From an uncultured Roseburia sp. (lineage in GTDB: Bacteria; Bacillota; Clostridia; Lachnospirales; Lachnospiraceae): a stretch of 21,067 nucleotides of DNA. Shown in pieces: positions 1-6,383 of this stretch. The stretch is taken from contig CAJTYI010000054.1 in NCBI GenBank assembly GCA_910584215.1, forward strand, positions 1-21,067, written 5' to 3'. The notes beneath the pieces are model-generated. The model worked only from the letters and a program-made list of their open reading frames with translations, searched no databases and was not told the DNA's origin. How positions within the stretch are numbered: position 1 is the first letter of the stretch; every line of letters begins with the position of its first letter. The position numbers and the translations under genes were made by a program.

Positions 1-78
1 GATTTCTTCCCTACTCGCCGCGCGGGGTGCGTGCTGCAACAGCAGCTATTTTCACTTCGCACCCCTGCGCATAAAAAC
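1..78. repeat. Structured interspersed repeat, copy A (cut by the window edge)
   Basis: These 78 bases recur at 17015-17092 in the same orientation with only two differences, at positions 19 and 68. Inside is a long stem: GGGGTGCG at 25-32 pairs with CGCACCCC at 58-65. The loop carries a second small hairpin, GCTGC-AACA-GCAGC. The sequence CCCTACTC at 9-16 should be the right arm of a further hairpin; its left arm lies outside the window here but is present in copy B. The shared block ends at the A-run (73-77) that serves, on the minus strand, as the U-tract of the nfo terminator. No coding function is evident. The element resembles REP-like or MITE-like palindromic units, but I cannot assign a family. 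Confidence 0.8.
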
Positions 79-111
79 AGGGTCAGACCTCTTGCCAGAA
101 ATCTAACCCTG
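73..111 (-). terminator. Intrinsic terminator of nfo
   Basis: On the minus strand, 28 bp after the nfo stop codon, a ten-position stem with one mismatch (arms 102-111 and 78-87, GGGTTAGA-type arms) is followed directly by five U residues (77-73). This is a standard Rho-independent terminator and closes the dapA-dapB-fbp-nfo block. Confidence 0.75.
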
Positions 112-139
112 ATTATTCTATCCTCAAACTGTCCTGCAA

Positions 140-967
140 CTACTCGGTCCACTCCCTCACCAATGCAATCTCACGCTGATAGCCCGCATCGTCGTTGGGC
201 GTCTCCAAGATAAACGGTCTGCCGGAGAGCAGCGGATGTGTGGCAACCCGCCGCATCGCATCTAAGCCGATGCATCCCTCTCCGATCTTTGCATGACGGT
301 CTTTGTGGGAACCGCGCTCATTCATGCTGTCGTTAAAATGCACGGCATAGAGACGCTCCAGTCCGATCACCCGGTCGAACTCCTCAAGCACTTCATCCAA
401 ATGACCGACTATGTCGTAGCCGCCGTCCCACACATGACAGGTGTCGAAACAGACCCCGACTTTTTCTTTTAACTCCACTTTATCTAAAATGGCGCGAAGC
501 TCCTCAAAATTGCGCCCCACTTCACTGCCTTTACCCGCCATCGTCTCTAAGAGGACGATCGTGGTCTGTTCTGGCCGCAGAATATGATTCAATGTCTCTG
601 CAACCAGATCAATTCCAGCCTCCGCGCCCTGTCCCACATGGGAACCCGGATGAAAATTATAATAATTGCCCGGCGTATACTCCATGCGCCTTAAATCATC
701 CGCGATCATTTCCCTTGAAAATGTACGGATATCTTCTTTCGCGGCACACAGATTCATGGTATATGGCGCGTGCGCCACCAGCTTTCCAAACTGCTGCTCC
801 TTAGCCAGCGCCAGATAAGCGCTGACATCTTTTTCATCGATTTCTTTCGCCTTGCCGCCGCGCGGGTTGCGGGTAAAAAATGCAAATGTGTTCGCGCCCA
901 ACAAGACCGCGGCTTTTCCCATCGCCGCATATCCCTTTGAAGCCGATAAATGATTTCCAATATACAT
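140..967 (-). CDS. nfo: Endonuclease IV (AP endonuclease, base excision repair)
   Basis: The 275-residue product is an AP endonuclease of the endonuclease IV family: a metal-dependent TIM-barrel enzyme that cuts 5' of abasic sites and removes blocked 3' ends during base excision repair. It opens with the family's usual MYIGNHLSASKGY. Family metal-ligand regions are visible: NFHPGSH (about 104-110), the ETMAGKG glutamate (141), FDTCH (174-178), VHFND (209-213), DRHAKIGEG (223-231) and ILETP (253-257). Length matches the family (about 280). The open frame runs upstream to 1015, but the start at 967 is chosen because AGAGGA lies 6-7 nt before it. The extra codons fall inside the repeat array. 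It is the last gene of the block, 272 bp after fbp, and is followed by a terminator. Confidence 0.95.
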   Translation of the reverse strand: MYIGNHLSASKGYAAMGKAAVLLGANTFAFFTRNPRGGKAKEIDEKDVSAYLALAKEQQFGKLVAHAPYTMNLCAAKEDIRTFSREMIADDLRRMEYTPGNYYNFHPGSHVGQGAEAGIDLVAETLNHILRPEQTTIVLLETMAGKGSEVGRNFEELRAILDKVELKEKVGVCFDTCHVWDGGYDIVGHLDEVLEEFDRVIGLERLYAVHFNDSMNERGSHKDRHAKIGEGCIGLDAMRRVATHPLLSGRPFILETPNDDAGYQREIALVREWTE

Positions 968-983
968 AACATTCCTCTTCTTA

Positions 984-1235
984 TTTTTAGTCCCGCGTTT
1001 GTTCTTACACATCATTTGGCAGAACCTCCGCTGTTTTTAGTCCCGCGTTTGTTCTTACACATCATTTGGCAGAACAATTTCTTTCCTCATTCTTCGCTCA
1101 TAAATTGTTCTGGGCGCTGTCGAACTTCCGCTGTTTTTAGTCCCGCGTTTGTTCTTCCAGCACCATTCGGCAGAACAATTTCTTTCCTCATTCTTCGCTC
1201 ATAAATTGTTCTAGGCGCTGTCAGAACTTCCGCTG
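984..1235. repeat. Tandem hairpin repeat array, about 100-bp unit, 2.5 copies
   Basis: This fills the fbp-nfo gap. A 42-43 bp core beginning TTTTTAGTCCCGCG occurs at 984-1025, 1034-1075 and 1134-1176. Full units are 1034-1133 (100 bp) and 1134-1235 (102 bp). The first copy (984-1033) lacks the middle, as if deleted between short GAAC repeats. Each full unit carries an inverted repeat around a 21-nt loop: CAGAACAATTT at 1070-1080 with AAATTGTTCTG at 1102-1112 (11 bp perfect), and 1171-1181 with 1203-1213 (10 of 11). The third copy has diverged from the others (TCCAGCACCATTCGG in place of TACACATCATTTGG). The array stops 16 bp before the nfo start codon, leaving only the ribosome binding site between them. 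The repeats are too similar throughout, with no unique spacers, to be CRISPR. Confidence 0.9.
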
Positions 1236-1239
1236 TTTA

Positions 1240-3216
1240 TTACATTAAATTATCTTCTCCGTGAATACGCTCTACCAAAACGCCCTCACGGTAGGCGTGC
1301 AGCAAGGCCGACAGGTCTTTGATATACTCCTTGATTCCCTTGCCGTTGTCTGTATTCTCCACCGTCTGCCGTTTGCCGACCTGTTCGACGAGCGTGGTGT
1401 GTGAGATGATATCGCTTCCGTCCTTCACGGCTTTTTCCACGGACTCAAACGGCTCGTGCGCCGCAAGCAGCAGCCCATAGGAATTATAAATCAGTGTGTA
1501 TCCCGCGATGCCGGTTTTCCCCTGGTATGCCTTGGAAAAACCGCCGTCTATAATCAGCAGTTTTCCGTTGCATTTGACCGGCGATTCCCCTCGCTTGACT
1601 TCAACCGGAATATGGCCGTTGATGATGTGAGCCGTGGACTCGTCGAGACCAAACTCCCGCAATATACTGTTGACGATCTCCTCTTTTTCCATCAGGCGGT
1701 AGTAAGGATTCTTCGGCTCCTCGTGTGTCTTTTTGTCAGCCACGAAATAGCGCTCAAACGTTGTCATCTTTGCCTTGCCAAACACCGGAGAATTTTGATT
1801 TTCCCAGATAAACCAGAGAATATCCTGCCCTTTCTTCTTCTCCTCCTTATTGATGGCGTAATATCCCTTGCGCGCATAATTTTCGAGCACGTCGTAGAGT
1901 TCTTTTCCGGCGTACTCTTTTCCATAAACGGTTACCTTTTTAAAGCTGCCGTCCTGATTCATCGGCACGCAGCCGTGGTAGAGCAGGTTTCCGTTATGTA
2001 CTTTATAGAGGCTCCCCTGTGTAAACAGAAAACGCACATGCTTCTGCAATTTCTCACAGTTGATAAAAGCCTGCGTCAGGCGTTCCATCACTTCCTCCTC
2101 CTCTAGGGAGAGCTCATAGGGGTCGTTCCAGTCGATCGTCGGAAAGTTGGTATCCCGCAGCGGATACTCGCATCCCTCAATCTTTACGGTTCCCTTCTCT
2201 ATATCAATCTTATCCAGCAGAAGACGCGGCACCATATCAAACTCCGGGTGTCTGCGAATCAACTGGCCTTCCATCTTAAACTGCATGACAGCGATTGCCT
2301 TGTGCATCTTCTCGTCGAGCATGGCATCGCGCACATCATACTCGTCCTCCCTGTAATCCAGTTTGAAACAGGTGCAGGGGTCTTTTTCATACCACTTCAT
2401 GGCAAAACGCGCCAGCGGCACCAGATTGATGCCGTAACTGTCCTCCAAAAGATTGAGATTGCCGTATTTTGCAGAAATGCGTATCACATTGCAGATACAC
2501 GCCTGGCTGCCTGCCGCCGCCCCCATCCAGTAAACATCATGGTTGCCCCACTGAATATCAACTGAATGATGGTGCATCAGCGTATCCATGACAAGATTTG
2601 GGTACGGTCCCCTGTCAAAAATATCCCCCACCACATGCAGATGGTCGACGACCAGACGGCGAATCAGATCACAGATCGCAATCACCAGCTCGGCCGCCCT
2701 TCTGGTCGCGATAACGGAATTGATGATCTCGTTATAGTACGCCTCCTGGTCTGACACATCCGGCCTTCCGGTCAAAAGTTCCTCAATCACATAGGAAAAA
2801 TCTTTCGGCAGCGCTTTGCGCACTTTCGAGCGCGTATATTTGGAGGAAGCACATTTACAGATACGAATCAACCGGTATAACGTCACCTTATACCAGTCCA
2901 CCATATTTTCCTCAGTCTTAAGTATCTGCTCCATCTTCTGTTCGGGGTAATAGATCAGCGTTGCGATCGCCTTTTTCTCACTTGCGCTGATCGTATTGCC
3001 AAACTCATCCTCAATCTTGCGCTTGATTGCGCCGGAACCGTTGCGCATGACATGCTGAAACTGGTCATACTCTCCGTGTATATCGGTGATGAAATGCTCC
3101 GTGCCCTTGGGCAGGCTGAGGATCGCCTGCAAATTTATAATCTCCGTCGCCGCCGCGGCCACGGTGGGATACTGCTTTGACAGACTCTTTAAATACCGTA
3201 AATCCATTTCCTCCAT
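1240..3216 (-). CDS. fbp: Fructose-1,6-bisphosphatase, class III (Firmicutes type)
   Basis: The 658-residue protein matches the large FBPase of Firmicutes (PF06874; the Bacillus subtilis Fbp is about 670 aa), a gluconeogenic cytosolic enzyme that converts fructose-1,6-bisphosphate to fructose-6-phosphate. It has a calcineurin-like metallophosphatase core: DIHGEYDQF (45-53), GDIFDRGP (197-204) and WGNHD (223-227) supply the metal-binding Asp, His and Asn residues. NGHIPV nearer the C-terminus fits the remaining His region. The start at 3216 has GGGGGAAG 4 nt upstream; an in-frame ATG at 3207 behind GGAGGAA is an alternative. Only 18 bp separate it from dapB, so co-transcription from the dapA promoter is likely. 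It ends immediately before the tandem repeat array. Confidence 0.95.
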   Translation of the reverse strand: MEEMDLRYLKSLSKQYPTVAAAATEIINLQAILSLPKGTEHFITDIHGEYDQFQHVMRNGSGAIKRKIEDEFGNTISASEKKAIATLIYYPEQKMEQILKTEENMVDWYKVTLYRLIRICKCASSKYTRSKVRKALPKDFSYVIEELLTGRPDVSDQEAYYNEIINSVIATRRAAELVIAICDLIRRLVVDHLHVVGDIFDRGPYPNLVMDTLMHHHSVDIQWGNHDVYWMGAAAGSQACICNVIRISAKYGNLNLLEDSYGINLVPLARFAMKWYEKDPCTCFKLDYREDEYDVRDAMLDEKMHKAIAVMQFKMEGQLIRRHPEFDMVPRLLLDKIDIEKGTVKIEGCEYPLRDTNFPTIDWNDPYELSLEEEEVMERLTQAFINCEKLQKHVRFLFTQGSLYKVHNGNLLYHGCVPMNQDGSFKKVTVYGKEYAGKELYDVLENYARKGYYAINKEEKKKGQDILWFIWENQNSPVFGKAKMTTFERYFVADKKTHEEPKNPYYRLMEKEEIVNSILREFGLDESTAHIINGHIPVEVKRGESPVKCNGKLLIIDGGFSKAYQGKTGIAGYTLIYNSYGLLLAAHEPFESVEKAVKDGSDIISHTTLVEQVGKRQTVENTDNGKGIKEYIKDLSALLHAYREGVLVERIHGEDNLM

Positions 3217-3234
3217 AGACTTCCCCCTGCTCTT

Positions 3235-4005
3235 CTATATCCCGATGGTCTCCTTGATCACATCCTGCATATCGTACATGCCCGCCGGCTTGCCCGCCAG
3301 AAACTTTGCAGCTTCCACGGCGCCCTTGCCAAAGACGCTTCTCGAATACGCGGTGTGTTCAAATGTAATTACCTCATCCAGTCCGGCAAAAATCACTTCA
3401 TGCTGCCCTACAATATTGCCGCCGCGCACCGCAGAGATACCGATCTCCGCCCGTTCGCGCTTCTTGCGCTCTCCACTTCTGTCATATTTGTAAGCATACG
3501 CGCCATCCACCGCCTCATTCAAAGAATCCGCGAGTGCGAGCGCAGTCCCGCTCGGCGCGTCAAGCTTTTGATTGTGGTGTTTCTCCACGATCTCCATGTC
3601 AAACCCGGCCGGAGCCAAAATCGAAGCCGCCTGTTTTAACAGTTCCAACAGCATATTGATGCCAAGGGACATATTGGCTGATTTTAAAACAGCCACATCA
3701 GCGGAAGCTTTTTGCACTTTTTTTAGCTGTTCCTCCGATAATCCGGTTGTACAAAGGACGACGGGCACCTGTTTTTCCACGCTGTACACCAAAATATCGT
3801 CCACTGCCCTGGCATTGGAAAAATCAATGATGACATCCGCCGCCACATTACAGAGAGATATATTGGAAAATACCGGATAGGTATTTTTTATCCCATCATA
3901 TAAATCAATGCCCGCAACAATTTCTATCTCTTCGTCCGCCGCACAGATTCCGGTGATGACCTGACCCATCTTACCGTTGCAGCCGCTCATGATTGCTCTT
4001 ATCAT
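3235..4005 (-). CDS. dapB: 4-hydroxy-tetrahydrodipicolinate reductase
   Basis: The 256-residue enzyme catalyses the NAD(P)H-dependent second committed step of the lysine/diaminopimelate pathway, directly after DapA. The Rossmann glycine motif GCNGKMGQ is at 8-15. The catalytic block EKHHNQKLDAPSGTA is at 141-155, with the His pair 143-144 and Lys147 corresponding to the family's proton donor and substrate-binding residues. Length is normal (250-270). AGGAGG lies 6 nt before the ATG. It follows dapA by 34 bp and precedes fbp by 18 bp, which indicates one transcript under the upstream lysine riboswitch. Confidence 0.96.
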   Translation of the reverse strand: MIRAIMSGCNGKMGQVITGICAADEEIEIVAGIDLYDGIKNTYPVFSNISLCNVAADVIIDFSNARAVDDILVYSVEKQVPVVLCTTGLSEEQLKKVQKASADVAVLKSANMSLGINMLLELLKQAASILAPAGFDMEIVEKHHNQKLDAPSGTALALADSLNEAVDGAYAYKYDRSGERKKRERAEIGISAVRGGNIVGQHEVIFAGLDEVITFEHTAYSRSVFGKGAVEAAKFLAGKPAGMYDMQDVIKETIGI

Positions 4006-4039
4006 GTTATCCTCCTGTGTAGAAGTATTTCTTCTATAT

Positions 4040-4924
4040 TTATAAAATACCGTAATCTTTCATCGCCGCTTCCAGTTTCGCTGCGTTCGCCTCCGTCATC
4101 TCCGTGAGCGGTGAGCGAAGCGGGCCCGCCTCTTTGCCCATAAGATCGAGCGCTTTTTTAACCGGAATCGGATTGACCTCGCTAAAGAGCGCGTCGATGA
4201 GCCGCTGCCCTTTTAGCTGCATCTTAGCAGCTTTCTCAGTGTCGCCGTTCCAGAAATCCTCGCACATCTGATGCACATCGCGCGGTGCAATGTTGGACCA
4301 TACGGAGATCACGCCACGGCCGCCCAGCGCCAAAAGCGGAACGATGATCGCATCCTCCCCGGAGTATAGATCAATACCGCCGTCGGTGAGCGCGAGCACT
4401 TTGGCCGCCTGCGCGACATTGCCGGTCGCCTCCTTGATACCGGTGATATGTTTTACATTATGATATAAGTATGCCGCTGTCTCCGGCAAAATATTACAGC
4501 CGGTTCTGCCCGGTATGTTGTACATAATAATCGGAATGTCCACTGCCTGCGCGATCCTGGTATAGTAATCGATCAGCCCCTCCTGCGTCGCCTTGTTGTA
4601 GTACGGCGTCACGGCCAAAAGTCCATCCACACCGGCCTCCTGTGCCTCTTTCGAGAGATGTACGGCTTCCCTCGTGCAGTTCGATCCGGTTCCCGCGATC
4701 ACCGGCACGCGGTGCTTTGTGAACTCGACGGCAGCCCCAATTACCTTTGCATGCTCCTCGGTCGTAAGCGTAGAGCTCTCCCCCGTCGTACCGGCTATAA
4801 TGATACTGTCCGTCCCCTCGTCAATCTGCCAGTTGATCAGTTCTTCAAGCTTGTCATAATTTACTTCTTCATTGTCTTTCATCGGTGTCACAATTGCAAC
4901 ACCGGCTCCCTTAAAAATAGCCAT
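4040..4924 (-). CDS. dapA: 4-hydroxy-tetrahydrodipicolinate synthase
   Basis: The 294-residue class I aldolase condenses pyruvate with aspartate-4-semialdehyde at the entry to lysine and peptidoglycan diaminopimelate synthesis. Key residues are in place: Thr46-Thr47 in AGTTGES, Tyr108-Tyr109 in TPYYN, Tyr135 in MYNIPGRTG, and the Schiff-base Lys164 in GIKEATG. The frame is open to 4969, but GGAGG 6-7 nt upstream supports the ATG at 4924; the extra 15 codons would begin inside the riboswitch terminator. It is the first gene of the dapA-dapB-fbp set. Expression should depend on read-through of the lysine-responsive terminator at 4954-4982. Confidence 0.97.
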   Translation of the reverse strand: MAIFKGAGVAIVTPMKDNEEVNYDKLEELINWQIDEGTDSIIIAGTTGESSTLTTEEHAKVIGAAVEFTKHRVPVIAGTGSNCTREAVHLSKEAQEAGVDGLLAVTPYYNKATQEGLIDYYTRIAQAVDIPIIMYNIPGRTGCNILPETAAYLYHNVKHITGIKEATGNVAQAAKVLALTDGGIDLYSGEDAIIVPLLALGGRGVISVWSNIAPRDVHQMCEDFWNGDTEKAAKMQLKGQRLIDALFSEVNPIPVKKALDLMGKEAGPLRSPLTEMTEANAAKLEAAMKDYGIL

Positions 4925-4953
4925 AGCAATCCTCCATTCTTGCGTTTCAATCG

Positions 4954-4982
4954 AAAAAAAACGGCTCACCTATGGTGAGCCG
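4954..4982 (-). terminator. Riboswitch expression-platform terminator before dapA
   Basis: CGGCTCACC and GGTGAGCCG form a perfect 9-bp stem with a 3-nt loop, followed on the minus strand by eight U residues. It lies between the lysine aptamer and the dapA ribosome binding site. That is the position expected for transcription termination when lysine is bound. Confidence 0.92.
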
Positions 4983-5025
4983 GTCTCATCTCTTCTTTTC
5001 TGCTGCCCGCAGCTTCTGTAGAAAT

Positions 5026-5224
5026 CCGATAGCGCCCCATCCAAAATCTCCAACACATCTGCGCGCTGGCTGCAATTGTGATGACAGTCATGAAGTTCTT
5101 CACCTCATGCCCAAGGAATACCTGCAACAGGCAGCTACCCTTTCGGCACGCTTTCCTTTTCTCTCTCTTCCCCTGTGCCTGCCACATCCGAAAGTCTACT
5201 CATAAAGCGCGCAACCTCTATCAA
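5026..5224 (-). ncRNA. Lysine riboswitch (L-box) upstream of dapA
   Basis: Read on the minus strand, the roughly 200-nt leader has the L-box layout. P1 is closed by GATAG (5222-5218) and CTATC (5032-5028). The 5' arm continues AGAGGTTGCGC, then GAGTAGACTTTCGGATG, a core like that of known L-boxes. GGAAAGCGTGCCGAAAGG follows, matching the conserved GGGGAGCGTCGCCGAAG segment. Next comes a P5-type hairpin, CATGAGGT-GAAGA-ACTTCATG, followed by ACTGTCATC. The downstream terminator and the dapA gene agree with lysine sensing. The assignment is by recalled consensus and pairing, not by a covariance-model search. Confidence 0.9.
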
Positions 5225-5251
5225 GCAATATGTATTATTTATATATTTAAA

Positions 5252-5280
5252 ATCATAACACTATCGTTTTCTATTGTCAA
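5252..5280 (-). promoter_or_regulatory. Sigma-A promoter for the lysine riboswitch-dapA transcript
   Basis: On the minus strand, TTGACA (5280-5275) and TATGAT (5257-5252) are separated by exactly 17 bp, close to the consensus. The predicted start near 5245 is about 20 nt before the riboswitch P1 helix. It lies just past the stop codon of the SSB-like gene, so dapA has its own promoter. Confidence 0.85.
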
Positions 5281-5284
5281 TGTC

Positions 5285-5926
5285 TTACATGTTTTCTTTT
5301 TCTTCCAAAAAATCAATCTTGCTGACTGAAACCTCATAAGCCACGCGCTTTTCTGTCTCTGTCTCGGAGAGCTTCTTGACATACTCTCTGCTCTGAATAC
5401 GCCCCCAGATCTGTACATGCGTACCCACCTCAAAACCAGAGACAAACCGCGCATTTCTCCCCCAGCAGATGCAGGGAATATAGTCAGATTTTCCGTAGGA
5501 GCGGTTTACCGCGATCAGCAAATCCGCGATCTCACGTCCCAGCGGCGTCTTGCGGTAAATGGGTTCTTTGCAGATATAACCGTCCAGAAAAATCTGGTTG
5601 CTCTTTACGTCCTCATCAATCTCATCAATAAACTCCAGTTCCCTGACAAATACGGACAGCACCAGACGGTTCTTCTTTTCCTCATGCCGGTTAAAAGAGC
5701 GGAACTGACCTGTCACATAGATAAATCTGCCCGTGTAATCCTCCTTCACATCAATCAGCCGCTCGGAAACCATAAGCGGTATGTAGTCCATATAGTTGCT
5801 GAGACGGTTTACGGCGACATCCACCACATAAAACCCCTCTCCGTATACCTCGTGAGTAAAGCGGAATTCCGACACGATTTCTCCCACAATTGATACCTGG
5901 TTGTTTTCAAACATTTTATCTGCCAT
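5285..5926 (-). CDS. SSB-like protein with two OB folds
   Basis: The 213-residue protein appears to contain two OB-fold domains, roughly 7-100 and 107-208. The second is recognisably SSB/PriB-like: it runs PLGREIADLLIAVNRSY, then DYIPCICWGRNARF, then GTHVQIWGRIQSREY. The first is more divergent but has the same strand pattern. It lacks the acidic, Phe-ending C-terminal tail that canonical SSB uses to recruit partners; it ends DFLEEKENM. It therefore probably binds single-stranded nucleic acid in an accessory role rather than as the replicative SSB. AAGGGAG precedes the ATG by about 7 nt. It has its own promoter and about 195 nt of leader, and is divergent from typA. Confidence 0.85.
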   Translation of the reverse strand: MADKMFENNQVSIVGEIVSEFRFTHEVYGEGFYVVDVAVNRLSNYMDYIPLMVSERLIDVKEDYTGRFIYVTGQFRSFNRHEEKKNRLVLSVFVRELEFIDEIDEDVKSNQIFLDGYICKEPIYRKTPLGREIADLLIAVNRSYGKSDYIPCICWGRNARFVSGFEVGTHVQIWGRIQSREYVKKLSETETEKRVAYEVSVSKIDFLEEKENM

Positions 5927-6127
5927 GAATTTTCTCCCTTCTTATAGCTGCACATGCTTGTTCTGTATTTTTGCAATGCATTGATCCATGTAAATAACCC
6001 GCGCGGTCTTAAAGCTTCCAATCGTTACATCTGCTTCTCTTACTTTTGGTGCAGCCGTCTGACATAACTAGTTGTAACATATTCGCTGTCTCATATTTTC
6101 ATGCTTCCTGTCGATAAAGAAAATCGC

Positions 6128-6157
6128 ATTATAGAGCATTTTCATTCCTCTTGTCGA
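6128..6157 (-). promoter_or_regulatory. Probable promoter of the SSB-like gene
   Basis: On the minus strand, TCGACA (6157-6152) and a perfect TATAAT (6133-6128) are 18 bp apart. The start would be near 6121, giving a leader of about 195 nt before the ATG at 5926. Confidence 0.6.
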
Positions 6158-6293
6158 AATCTACTTTTATTATTGCCATATTATACCACTATTATTTTTA
6201 AATGAAATAGACTTAATGAAAGTTTAATAAAGAACAATACTATCTTTATAGTTTCTTCAACCTTAGCATGAACGCGGCACGTTGATTTTTTTC

Positions 6294-6321
6294 TTGCACA
6301 TTTTATAAAATATGATAAAAT
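6294..6321 (+). promoter_or_regulatory. Probable typA promoter
   Basis: TTGCAC (6294-6299) and TAAAAT (6316-6321) are separated by 16 bp in an AT-rich stretch about 55 bp before the typA start codon. An overlapping TATGAT at 6311-6316 makes the exact -10 uncertain. Confidence 0.6.
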
Positions 6322-6383
6322 AATGCAGGTATACTTTATAATAAGGTAATATTTTATATGATTGATAGATGGAGGATTTGGCA

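Larger units (their letters stand above)
5927..6383. other. Divergent intergenic region between ssb-like gene and typA
   Basis: This 457-bp space holds the two divergent promoters described separately and long leaders. The part nearest typA (6180-6360) is strongly AT-rich. The minus-strand leader of the SSB-like gene contains an open frame without a good start codon (5942-6066) that reads like protein but that I cannot identify. I see no terminator, tRNA or riboswitch that I recognise. Confidence 0.6.

Noticed and set aside
968..1015. Upstream extension of nfo
   Set aside because: The extra residues come from the tandem repeat, and a good ribosome binding site precedes the ATG at 967.
984..1235. 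CRISPR array
   Set aside because: Three copies of a 42-bp core exist, but the segments between them are themselves repeats rather than unique spacers, and no cas genes are present.
1456..2106. 216-residue plus-strand frame opposite fbp
   Set aside because: It lies wholly antisense to a gene with clear catalytic motifs and has no recognisable protein features.
4966..5187. 73-residue minus-strand frame upstream of dapA
   Set aside because: It coincides with the lysine riboswitch and its terminator, whose structure explains the sequence better.
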